Part shown: positions 1 to 6,072 of the stretch, one piece after another
How positions within the stretch are numbered: the stretch's first letter is position 1
Layout of the letters: each line of letters begins with the position of its first letter
NCBI GenBank assembly: GCA_023382135.1
Contig: JAMCQK010000189.1
Span: forward strand, 1 to 8,733
Length of the DNA: 8,733 nucleotides
Direction of reading: 5' to 3'
DNA from: Deinococcus sp.
Lineage (GTDB): Bacteria; Deinococcota; Deinococci; Deinococcales; Thermaceae
The notes under the pieces: generated by a model
What the model was told of the DNA's origin: nothing
Database searches by the model: none
Seen by the model: only the letters and a program-made list of their open reading frames with translations
Program-made: the position numbers and the translations under genes

Positions 1-21
1 ACACATGGGTGTACACTATGG
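1..21. repeat. Left arm of a perfect 21-bp inverted repeat
   Basis: These 21 bases are the exact reverse complement of 932-952 inside the recombinase gene. The pairing stops at base 22 (C, where T would continue it). It may extend to the left beyond the window. The arm contains the 8-bp palindrome GTGTACAC (9-16) and an ATG (18-20). Its partner encodes the catalytic tyrosine segment, so the left arm is probably the remnant of a second, oppositely oriented recombinase gene, or one end of an inversion-prone unit. A chance match of 21 bases is very unlikely. Confidence 0.85.
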
Positions 22-993
22 CTTATACAAAAGACACCTCCCCTTTCCTTAACCGAAGTCCGTGAGGTCATTCGAACTAAACGCCTAAGTCAGAGTACCG
101 AACAGTCTTATCTCCACTACATTGGACAGTACATTCATTTCCATCATAAACGCCATCCAGAAGAATTGGGTGAAGCCGATGTCCAAGCCTATCTGAGTCA
201 TTTAGCGCTACACCAGCGGGTAGCCACCTCGACCCAGAACGTCGCCCTTTCGGCGCTCTTGTTTTTGTACAGGCAAGTGCTGGACCGTGAGCTCGGTAAT
301 GTTAGTGCAGTTCGGGCAAACCGTGCAAAACGTTTGCCCCTGGTCTTTTCCAGGGCCGAGGTAAGCCGCATTTTGAAAGCTTTAGAGGCAGAGCCGTCTG
401 TTTATCGGCTTATTTTGTCGCTGCTCTACGGCTCGGGGATGCGGCTGATGGAGGGCTTGAGGCTTCGGGTAAGGGATATTGGCTTTGATTATCAAAGCAT
501 TGCCGTAAGGGATGGCAAGGGCAACAAAGATCGCCTAACCCTACTGCCCTTGAGTCTAGTGCCATTGCTCAAAGAGCAACTTGCCTTGGCCAAGGAGATC
601 CATCATTCAGACTTGAGAGAAGGTTTTGGGGAGGTTGAAATGCCCGATGCCCTGGCCCGAAAATACCCAAACGCTGGCAAGTGTTGGGCTTGGCAGTATG
701 TGTTTCCTTCCCATAAACGTTCGGTTGACCCCCGCTCCGGTCGGGAGGGTCGACATCATGTTTATGAGGATTCAGTTCAGCGGGCCATGAAGCGGGCCGT
801 GCTTGCTGCTGGCGTCGAAAAACACGGCAGCGTCCACACCCTGCGGCACAGCTTTGCTACCCATCTGCTGGAGTCCGGCTACGACATCCGCATCGTGCAA
901 GAACTCCTTGGGCACAAAGATGTAAAAACCACCATAGTGTACACCCATGTGTTGAAACGGGGCGGGCAAGGGGTGCGTAGCCCGCTCGCCGAT
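18..993 (+). pseudogene. Integron-integrase-type tyrosine recombinase (IntI-like), ends damaged
   Basis: This is a site-specific DNA recombinase of the tyrosine family. The N-terminal SAM-like/core-binding domain is at about 55-300 (TEQSYLHYI, STQNVALSALLFLYR) and the catalytic domain follows. Catalytic residues are Arg at 442 (GSGMRL), Lys at 517 (DGKGNKDR), His and Arg at 835 and 844 (HTLRHSF), His at 913 (LLGHKD) and Tyr at 940 (VYTHVL). The insert at about 640-790 (ALARKYPNAG, VDPRSG, RHHVYE) is typical of integron integrases rather than XerC/D. Homology ends at about 990 (GVRSPLADL), where IntI proteins normally stop. Both ends are odd. The body frame has no start codon and stays open to the left edge. 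The nearest ATG (18-20) is in another frame and would join after skipping one base in the CCCC run at 40-43. There is no stop after the last family residue, so the frame runs antisense through carA to a TAA at 1390-1392. An active enzyme starting left of the window remains possible. The family call is secure; the pseudogene status is not. Confidence 0.72.
932..952. repeat. Right arm of the 21-bp inverted repeat
   Basis: This arm is the exact reverse complement of 1-21. It lies inside the recombinase reading frame and covers the codons for T-I-V-Y-T-H-V. The nucleophilic tyrosine codon TAC is at 940-942, in the middle of the palindrome GTGTACAC (937-944). Recombination between the two arms would invert the intervening 910 bp while keeping the tyrosine codon intact. 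Confidence 0.85.
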
Positions 994-2157
994 CTAGACA
1001 CCGGCCTCTGCCCTGCGCTTCTCCACCGGCATGCCGTTGACCCCGTGGAAACTCTCTACTTCTTCAAGAAATCTACGAAACAGGTAGAGCGAATCGTGCG
1101 GTCCAGGACTGGCCTCCGGGTGGTACTGCACGCTGAATACCGGATACCGAATGTGCGCCATGCCCTCCAAGGTACCGTCGTTCAAGTTGATATGGGTGGG
1201 CTTGAACTCTTTCAGAGAATTGGGATCGACGGCATAGCCGTGGTTCTGGCTGGTGATCTCAATTTTTCCGGTAAGCAGGTTCTTGACCGGATGATTGGCG
1301 CCCCGGTGGCCAAACTTCATCTTGAAAGTGTGCCCGCCGGCGGCAAGCGCCAACAACTGGTGGCCCAAGCAGATGGCAAAGGTGGGCAGTAAACCCATCA
1401 GTTTCCACAAAGTTTCGTGGGCGTATTTGGGCATCATGGGGTCGCCGGGGCCGTTAGAGATAAAAAGTCCGTGGGGTTCCAACGCCATAATTTGCGCCGG
1501 GATGGTTCTGCCCGGCACCACAATCAACTCGAACCCCAACTCCGACAGGTAGCGCATCTGGGCGTGCTTGATTCCAAAATCCATGACCACAATACGCCGG
1601 TTGCCCTTGAATGTGGGGAACTGATAGGGGAGCGGAGTGCTGACCTCGGGAGTCATGTCGCGGCCGTCAATGTCCGTCCAGTTGCGCGCTTCTTCACGCA
1701 AGGTGTCGAGGTTTTCCGGTGAGAAACGGTGCTTGGGATCTCCATAGACCGAGGCGTGGGCAATAACACCCTTCAGCACCCCTCCTTGGCGAATTTTACG
1801 AACCAGCGCACGGGTATCAATTCCTTCCAAACCCACCACGCCGGTCTGCTCCAAAAACTCCGCGATGCTCTGCTGCGCCCTGGGTCCGGCGGAATAGGTG
1901 CTGAACTCTTTGGCCACAAAGCCGCGTACCCACGGACGGTTCGACTCCATGTCAAAAACGTTCACCCCGTAGTTCCCCATATGCGGATTGGTCATCACCA
2001 CAGTCTGGCCATGGTAGCTGGGGTCGGTCAAAATTTCCTGGTAGCCCGTCTGCGAGGTGTTGAACACCACCTCGCCCACGTTCTTTCCCCTGTGCCCAAA
2101 AGCAAAGCCGTGATAGGCGGTTCCGTCTTCAAGCACCAACACCGCGCGTTCTTTCAC
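994..2157 (-). CDS. carA: Carbamoyl-phosphate synthase small (glutaminase) subunit
   Basis: CarA hydrolyses glutamine and channels ammonia to CarB, which makes carbamoyl phosphate for arginine and pyrimidine synthesis in the cytosol. The 387 residues match the usual family length. The N-terminal small-subunit domain covers residues 1 to about 180 (VFNTSQTGYQEILTDPSY at 31-48). The class I glutamine amidotransferase domain covers about 187-370, with nucleophile Cys263 in AICLGHQ, the SQNHGYAVD strand at 303-311, and the His346/Glu348 pair in QYHPEASPGP. The start is GTG, placed by a GGGGAGG ribosome site seven bases upstream and by an in-frame TAA directly before it. It is the last gene of the arginine operon and the only one with a real gap (182 bp) in front. 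carB does not follow. The recombinase coding sequence abuts the TAG stop instead, in convergent orientation, and no terminator hairpin is visible. Confidence 0.97.
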   Translation of the reverse strand: MKERAVLVLEDGTAYHGFAFGHRGKNVGEVVFNTSQTGYQEILTDPSYHGQTVVMTNPHMGNYGVNVFDMESNRPWVRGFVAKEFSTYSAGPRAQQSIAEFLEQTGVVGLEGIDTRALVRKIRQGGVLKGVIAHASVYGDPKHRFSPENLDTLREEARNWTDIDGRDMTPEVSTPLPYQFPTFKGNRRIVVMDFGIKHAQMRYLSELGFELIVVPGRTIPAQIMALEPHGLFISNGPGDPMMPKYAHETLWKLMGLLPTFAICLGHQLLALAAGGHTFKMKFGHRGANHPVKNLLTGKIEITSQNHGYAVDPNSLKEFKPTHINLNDGTLEGMAHIRYPVFSVQYHPEASPGPHDSLYLFRRFLEEVESFHGVNGMPVEKRRAEAGV

Positions 2158-2334
2158 TTAGAAGCCTCCCCTGTTTGGTGGCTTATACCCGCTTGGCGCA
2201 GCATCGCAGACAGCAAGTTGACACCTGGGTCCCTTTGACCTGGGCATCGCCCCGAACCAGGCACTGGTGGTGGCCCCCTGAACAGGGCTCATCAAATCCA
2301 AGGTGGGGTAATCCGCTAATGTGAGGTTTTCCAT
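2158..2334 (-). CDS. Possible 58-residue small ORF in the argA-carA gap
   Basis: An ATG five bases after the argA stop opens a frame that fills the gap exactly. Its TAA directly precedes the carA GTG. The product starts MENLTLADYPTLDLMSPVQG and ends SGYKPPNRGGF. I recognise no domain, signal peptide or membrane segment, and there is no clear ribosome site before the ATG, although translation could be coupled to argA. It may be a real small protein, a leader peptide affecting carA translation, or just an open frame in GC-rich leader RNA. The carA ribosome site lies in its last codons, so its translation would expose or cover that site. Confidence 0.3.
   Translation of the reverse strand: MENLTLADYPTLDLMSPVQGATTSAWFGAMPRSKGPRCQLAVCDAAPSGYKPPNRGGF
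2182..2187 (-). promoter_or_regulatory. Possible -10 element for carA
   Basis: On the minus strand TATAAG lies 24 bases before the carA GTG. It would place a transcript start just upstream of the GGGGAGG ribosome site. No good -35 element sits at 16-18 bp; TTGCTG is 23 bp away. This is weak, and carA may be transcribed only from the argG promoter. Confidence 0.2.
2224..2261 (-). promoter_or_regulatory. Possible mutually exclusive hairpins in the carA leader
   Basis: Read on the minus strand, a single CCTGG (2257-2261) can pair with either of two CCCAGG copies, at 2239-2244 and 2224-2229. A small GGGC-GAT-GCCC hairpin competes with the first pairing. Competing stems next to a start codon are typical of leader-controlled genes. 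However, no run of T follows that would make an intrinsic terminator, the stems are only 4-6 bp, and GC-rich DNA gives such pairings by chance. Confidence 0.2.
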
Positions 2335-2339
2335 TGCGG

Positions 2340-2861
2340 TTATTGTAGTGCGTTCAACGGTTTTACCACCGCGGTCTCGCGGCAATTGTCGAAAAACGGG
2401 CAGACGCCGCATTCGCTGGCGACCGTATCGGGCAGATATTCACGCGAGGTCACCGAGTAACCCAGCGATAAAAAGAACTTGACCTGCAAGGTCCAGGCGA
2501 ACACCTGCGGCAGACCCAGGTCGCGGGCCTCGCGTTCGGCGGCCAGCACCAACCAGCGGCCCAGGCCCTGTCCTTGGCGGTCCGGGTGGATCGCCAAGCC
2601 CCGCACCTCGGCAATCTGGTCGGAGAGCAGGTGGAGCGCGCCGGAACCGACGATATTCCCATCTTGGTCTTCCAAAACAAAAAAGTCGCGCAAGTTTTCT
2701 TGCAGGTGCTCGTGGCTGCGCACCAGCATAAAGCCGCGCTCGGCCCAGTATTTGATGAGCGTATGAATCCGCCCGACATCCCGCATGTGCGCCTTGCGCA
2801 GTTCGGTCTCGGCGTTCCAGCGGACATGAGGCAAGCTAGTGGTACCGATTTCCAGAGTCAT
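2340..2861 (-). CDS. argA: Short-form N-acetylglutamate synthase (GNAT family)
   Basis: It probably transfers acetyl from acetyl-CoA to glutamate, the first step of arginine synthesis. The 173-residue protein is a single GNAT domain without the amino-acid-kinase domain of E. coli ArgA, as in the short ArgA of Mycobacterium and similar stand-alone enzymes. Family-like stretches are the N-terminal helix region (RDVGRIHTLIKYW, 27-39), the GSGALHLL strand at 72-79, AEVRGLAI at 84-91, the acetyl-CoA pyrophosphate loop RQGQGLG at 95-101, and FFLSLGY at 129-135. The C-terminus carries C151-x2-C154-x5-C160 and ends in the VVKPL motif. The ATG overlaps the argH stop as ATGA and is preceded by a strong AGGAGGT ribosome site. 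Its place between argH and carA supports the pathway role. A GNAT with another amino-acid substrate is the main alternative. Confidence 0.85.
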   Translation of the reverse strand: MTLEIGTTSLPHVRWNAETELRKAHMRDVGRIHTLIKYWAERGFMLVRSHEHLQENLRDFFVLEDQDGNIVGSGALHLLSDQIAEVRGLAIHPDRQGQGLGRWLVLAAEREARDLGLPQVFAWTLQVKFFLSLGYSVTSREYLPDTVASECGVCPFFDNCRETAVVKPLNALQ

Positions 2862-4249
2862 TCACCCACCTCCTGTTTGGCCGCCGCAACAGCTTGCTCA
2901 ACTCTCTCTGGTGCGGTGCCGCCCAAAGAGTTGCGGTAATGGATTGCACTTTGAAGCTTGGTGCGTTCGAGCGCCTCTTCCGAAAAAAGAACGTGATACT
3001 TTTTCAACTCTTCGAGCGAAAGCGTTGAAAGCTCGCGGCCAGATGAAACCAGGTCGCGGACAATTGCGCCAACGACATGGTGGGCTTCGCGAAATGAAAG
3101 GCCTTTTACCGCCAGATAATCCGCAAGCTCGGTCGCTAGCGAGTACCCCGATTCCGCCGCTTTAGCCATTACTTCCCGGTTCCATTTGAGCTGCGGTAGC
3201 ATTGCAGCCATCAACTTGACCGACATGCGGTAGGTGTCAACAGCATCGAAAAGGGGCTCTTTGTCTTCCTGCAAATCCTTGTTGTAGGTCAGCGGCAATC
3301 CTTTGACCACAGTGGCCAGCGTGACAAAGGAACCCAGTACACGGCCAGACTTTCCCCGAATCAACTCAGCAATGTCGGCATTTTTCTTTTGCGGCATTAT
3401 GGAGCTTCCGGTGGAAAACGCATCGGGTAAAACCGCAAAACCAAACTCGGAAGAAGCGTAGAGGATTATGTCTTCGGCAAGGCGGGAAAGATTGATCTGC
3501 CCAATGGCAATGGCAGATAAGGCCTCGAGGCCGAAGTCCCTGCTGCTCACAGCGTCCAGGGAGTTTCGCATCGGTCTTTCAAAACCGAGCGCTTTAGCGG
3601 TCATTTCCCGGTCAATGGGGAAACCTGTTCCAGTCAACGCCGCCGCGCCCAGCGGAGACTCATTCAACCGGTTCAAACAGTCCTCAATCCGGCCCGCGTC
3701 CCGCGTAAGCATTTCGTAATAGGCCAAAAACCAGTGTGAAAGCAACACCGGCATTGCGCGTTGCAAGTGCGTGTATCCGGGAAGAACCGCCGCTGGTTCC
3801 AGATGCTTATGTGCTTCGGAAACCAGCACCTTACGAAGTTGTTTGATCTCGGCCAGCAGACCCGATAATTCGCCGCGCAACCACAGGCGCACGTCGGTGG
3901 CGATCTGGTCATTGCGGGAGCGCGCCGTGTGAAGTTTTCCTCCGACAGCGCCAACCAGCTCTATCAGGCGCGACTCGATATTCATGTGCACGTCTTCCAG
4001 TTCTTGCTTCCAGACGAACTTGCCGGAAACAATCTCGTCCCGAATCTTTAACAAGCCAGAGCGGATGCTCTCCCCTTCTTCTGTTGTGATGATATTTTGT
4101 TTGGCGAGCATTGCCGCATGAACCATTGAACCTTCGATGTCTACCAGCGCCAAACGCCGATCAAAGGAAAGCGAGGCGTTAAACTCCTGCGCCAGTTTGT
4201 CCGGCGTTTCGTTGAAGCGCCCGCCCCAGGTGGCTTGTTTCTTGCTCAA
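2858..4249 (-). CDS. argH: Argininosuccinate lyase
   Basis: ArgH splits argininosuccinate into arginine and fumarate, the last step of the pathway, as a cytosolic homotetramer of the fumarase/aspartase superfamily. The 463 residues match the family length. Visible landmarks are the start motif WGGRF (8-12), HTARSRNDQ (107-115), the T160-H161 pair in LPGYTHLQRA, NESPLGAAALTGTGFPIDR at 196-214, and the mobile catalytic loop with GSSIMPQKKN at 281-290 (Ser282/283). The residue after that signature is Ala291, where Pro (KKNPD) is usual. The start is TTG, overlapping the upstream GNAT stop as TTGA, with GAGGTGA four bases before it and no better start nearby. By eye the gene is less GC-rich than its neighbours, but the protein is of Thermus type. 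Confidence 0.97.
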   Translation of the reverse strand: MSKKQATWGGRFNETPDKLAQEFNASLSFDRRLALVDIEGSMVHAAMLAKQNIITTEEGESIRSGLLKIRDEIVSGKFVWKQELEDVHMNIESRLIELVGAVGGKLHTARSRNDQIATDVRLWLRGELSGLLAEIKQLRKVLVSEAHKHLEPAAVLPGYTHLQRAMPVLLSHWFLAYYEMLTRDAGRIEDCLNRLNESPLGAAALTGTGFPIDREMTAKALGFERPMRNSLDAVSSRDFGLEALSAIAIGQINLSRLAEDIILYASSEFGFAVLPDAFSTGSSIMPQKKNADIAELIRGKSGRVLGSFVTLATVVKGLPLTYNKDLQEDKEPLFDAVDTYRMSVKLMAAMLPQLKWNREVMAKAAESGYSLATELADYLAVKGLSFREAHHVVGAIVRDLVSSGRELSTLSLEELKKYHVLFSEEALERTKLQSAIHYRNSLGGTAPERVEQAVAAAKQEVGE

Positions 4250-4779
4250 GTCGTCACCTCTTTATAGAGCACAAAAGGAGGAGGCGTCAGCGGGTTGGGG
4301 CTGCTGTAGCCAAGGGCAGGGTCGTGGACATAGCCAAGGGAGGTGTACCACTCGACCAGGCGTGGTTGGTCGTGGCGCACAGCCAGGCGGATTTCCCGGA
4401 TGCCTTGAGCTTTCGCTTCCCGCTCCAGAAGCTTCAACAGCCTGGGCCCGATTCCCCGCTTGCGATACTCCGGCAAAACAGCCAGTTTTTTGATTTCGCA
4501 CACACCTGCCTGAGCCGGGTGAGGCGTCATACGCACCGTTGCGACAATTTTTTCTCCATCAAGCGCCACCCAGCCCAAGCCTTTTTCCAAATCGGCCCGC
4601 ACCTTGTCGGCGGTCTCCCGGTGCCCGCTCGAATCGGCCGCGACCCGCGATGCCCAGGCTTGGCGGATCAGTCCGGCAATGGCGAGAGCGTCCTCCACGG
4701 CCGCCCGGCGGACAAAAATACCCTCCCTTACCCCTCCTGCAAGCGGGGGAGCCGTAAGGCGGGGGAGCCTTGTCTCCAT
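4246..4779 (-). CDS. GNAT-family N-acetyltransferase of unknown substrate
   Basis: This is a single-domain GNAT acetyltransferase. The fold begins at about residue 21 (IFVRRAAVEDALAIAGLIRQ). It continues with EIKKLAVLPEYRKRGIGPRL at about 95-114, which holds the R-x-x-G-x-G acetyl-CoA loop, and closes with LVEWYTSLGYVHDPALGY. The substrate cannot be read from the sequence. Sitting between argG and argH it may act in amino-acid metabolism, but it lacks the features of the short ArgA further down. I place the start at ATG 4779, with GAGGGA six bases upstream. A TTG at 4785 overlapping the argG stop is the alternative and adds two residues. It overlaps argH by TTGA. The first 20 or so residues (METRLPRLTAPPLAGGVREG) come from a palindromic repeat and not from the GNAT fold. 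Confidence 0.85.
   Translation of the reverse strand: METRLPRLTAPPLAGGVREGIFVRRAAVEDALAIAGLIRQAWASRVAADSSGHRETADKVRADLEKGLGWVALDGEKIVATVRMTPHPAQAGVCEIKKLAVLPEYRKRGIGPRLLKLLEREAKAQGIREIRLAVRHDQPRLVEWYTSLGYVHDPALGYSSPNPLTPPPFVLYKEVTT
4721..4770. repeat. Palindromic repeat element inside the 5' end of the GNAT gene
   Basis: On the + strand this stretch has CTTAC at 4727-4731 pairing with GTAAG at 4754-4758, with CTCC and GC tracts between, giving an imperfect hairpin. An 11-bp direct repeat, GCGGGGGAGCC, occurs at 4743-4753 and 4759-4769. The shape resembles dispersed REP/MITE-like elements that end up translated as PPLAGGVREG-type peptides. Whether other copies exist in the genome cannot be seen from this window. 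Confidence 0.6.
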
Positions 4780-4781
4780 CC

Positions 4782-5975
4782 TCAATCCCTCGGCTGCGCC
4801 TTGGCGCGCACCCGCAAACGCAGCGCGTTCAGCTTGATAAACCCTTCGGCATCGGCCTGGTTGTAACCACCTTTTTCGTCAAACGAAACCAGGCTTTTAT
4901 CGTACAGGCTGTAGGGTGATTTTCTGCCGGCGACCATCACGTTCCCTTTGTAAAGCTTGAGCCGCGCGGTACCGGTAACGGTCTTGGCCACGTGGTCAAA
5001 GTAGGCCTGCAGGGCCTCGCGCTCCGGCGCATACCAGAAGCCGTTGTATACAAGCTCCGCGAATTTGGCCGCCAGTTGGTCACGCTGGTGCAGAACCTCG
5101 CGGTCTACCGTAAGGCTCTCGACCGCGCGGCGGGCATGGTAAAGCAGCGTGCCGCCGGGGGTTTCATAAACTCCGCGAGATTTCATCCCCACAAAGCGGT
5201 TTTCCACCAGGTCCACGCGCCCCACGCCGTGCCTGCCGCCAATCTGGTTGAGCCTGGCAAGCAAGGCGGCGGGTGAAAGTTTTTCCCCATTGACCATAGT
5301 GGCATCGCCGCCATCGAAGGCAACCTCCAGATATTCGGCCTTGTCTGGCGCGTTTTCCGGGTCGGTGGTGAGGCGGAACATTCCAGCGGGTGGTTCGGCC
5401 CAAGGGTCTTCCAGCACGCCGCCTTCAAACGAGTTGTGAAGCATGTTGGCATCCATGCTGTAGGGCTTTTCCAGCGTGACTGGAACGGGGATACCGTGTT
5501 TGGCGGCGTAATCGATCATCTCGTTGCGGCCCACAAACTCCCACTCCCGCCAGGGTGCAATTACTTTGATTCCGGGATTGAGCGCATAGGCGGTGAGTTC
5601 GAAACGCACCTGGTCGTTGCCTTTGCCGGTGGCTCCGTGGGAGATGGCTTCGGCGCCTTCTTCCTGCGCGATGCGCACCAGATGCTTGGCGATGAGCGGA
5701 CGGGCAATGGAGGTTCCCAGCAGATAGTAGCCTTCGTAGAGTGCCCCGGAACGGAACATGGGAAAGACGAAGTCCCGCACAAACTCCTCGCGCAAGTCGA
5801 GCGCGTAGGCCTTGGAAGCGCCGGTCTTGAGCGCTTTTGCTCGCGCTTCTTCCACTTCTTCGCCCTGGCCAATGTCGGCGGTGAAGGCAATGATCTCGGC
5901 TTTATAGTTCTCCTTGAGCCAGCTCAGGATGATGCTGGTATCCAACCCGCCCGAGTATGCCAGGACAATTTTCAT
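4782..5975 (-). CDS. argG: Argininosuccinate synthase
   Basis: ArgG joins citrulline and aspartate with ATP to give argininosuccinate, AMP and pyrophosphate, in the cytosol as a tetramer. The 397 residues match the family (about 400). The N-type ATP pyrophosphatase PP-loop is AYSGGLDTS at residues 6-14. Also typical are TADIGQG (33-39), ISHGATGKGNDQVRFE in the synthase domain, APWREWEF, the citrulline/aspartate-region motif YSMDAN (residues 172-177) with EGGVLEDPW, and a C-terminal tail for tetramer contact. The ATG has an AAGGAG ribosome site five bases upstream. It is the first gene of the operon, driven by the promoter at 6065-6093, and its start overlaps the stop of a 27-codon leader frame. 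Its TGA lies just before the next gene's start. Confidence 0.98.
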   Translation of the reverse strand: MKIVLAYSGGLDTSIILSWLKENYKAEIIAFTADIGQGEEVEEARAKALKTGASKAYALDLREEFVRDFVFPMFRSGALYEGYYLLGTSIARPLIAKHLVRIAQEEGAEAISHGATGKGNDQVRFELTAYALNPGIKVIAPWREWEFVGRNEMIDYAAKHGIPVPVTLEKPYSMDANMLHNSFEGGVLEDPWAEPPAGMFRLTTDPENAPDKAEYLEVAFDGGDATMVNGEKLSPAALLARLNQIGGRHGVGRVDLVENRFVGMKSRGVYETPGGTLLYHARRAVESLTVDREVLHQRDQLAAKFAELVYNGFWYAPEREALQAYFDHVAKTVTGTARLKLYKGNVMVAGRKSPYSLYDKSLVSFDEKGGYNQADAEGFIKLNALRLRVRAKAQPRD

Positions 5976-6055
5976 GTGCGCTCCTTTTTGGTCTTCACGT
6001 TTTGGAGCCTAAGGGCTAGGGTGGCAGGTACGCAAACAAGGATCTTGGTGCTCAT
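5972..6055 (-). CDS. Possible 27-residue leader peptide of argG
   Basis: An ATG at 6055 opens a frame whose TGA (5974-5972) overlaps the argG ATG by two bases. The product starts MSTKILVCVPATLALRLQNV and ends KTKKERT. The argG ribosome site is embedded in its AAA-AAG-GAG codons. The ATG is only nine bases after the -10 TATACT, so the message would be leaderless or nearly so, a known style in Deinococcus-Thermus bacteria. The exact stop/start overlap suggests translational coupling. There are two Arg codons (AGG, CGC), too few for a classic attenuator run. No homologue is known to me, and it may be chance. Confidence 0.35.
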   Translation of the reverse strand: MSTKILVCVPATLALRLQNVKTKKERT

Positions 6056-6058
6056 AGC

Positions 6059-6072
6059 TGAATAAGTATACA
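6059..6072. promoter_or_regulatory. ArgR-box-like operator at the argG promoter
   Basis: TGAATAAGTATACA matches 12 of 14 positions of the ARG box core TGAATWWWWATTCA known for the arginine repressor of E. coli and Bacillus. It covers the whole -10 element (6065-6070) and the expected transcript start, so bound repressor would block RNA polymerase. ArgR often uses paired boxes and I see no convincing second copy, which lowers confidence. Confidence 0.45.

Noticed and set aside
166..168. TTG as start of the recombinase
   Set aside because: It would cut off the conserved N-terminal SAM-like domain, which is clearly encoded from about 55 onward in the same frame.
301..307. GTTAGTG as an attC-like core site
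   Set aside because: It is a single 7-mer inside the recombinase coding sequence with no partner core or imperfect palindrome around it.
2158..2175. PyrR-binding-like GGGGAGGCTTC before carA
   Set aside because: Only GAGGCT resembles the known PyrR loop, no hairpin frames it, and the purine run is explained by the ribosome site.
1729..2238. A + strand open frame of 169 codons opposite carA
   Set aside because: It is the mirror of carA codons, with no ribosome site or recognisable domain.
2335..2412. A longer start for the small frame before carA
   Set aside because: This part overlaps the argA C-terminus in another frame and reads as an Arg-rich shadow; the ATG at 2334 is the more sensible start.
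5436..6065. Long open frame on the + strand opposite argG and its leader
   Set aside because: It is antisense to a clearly recognised argG with intact motifs, and its product matches no family I know. GC-rich codon usage produces such frames.
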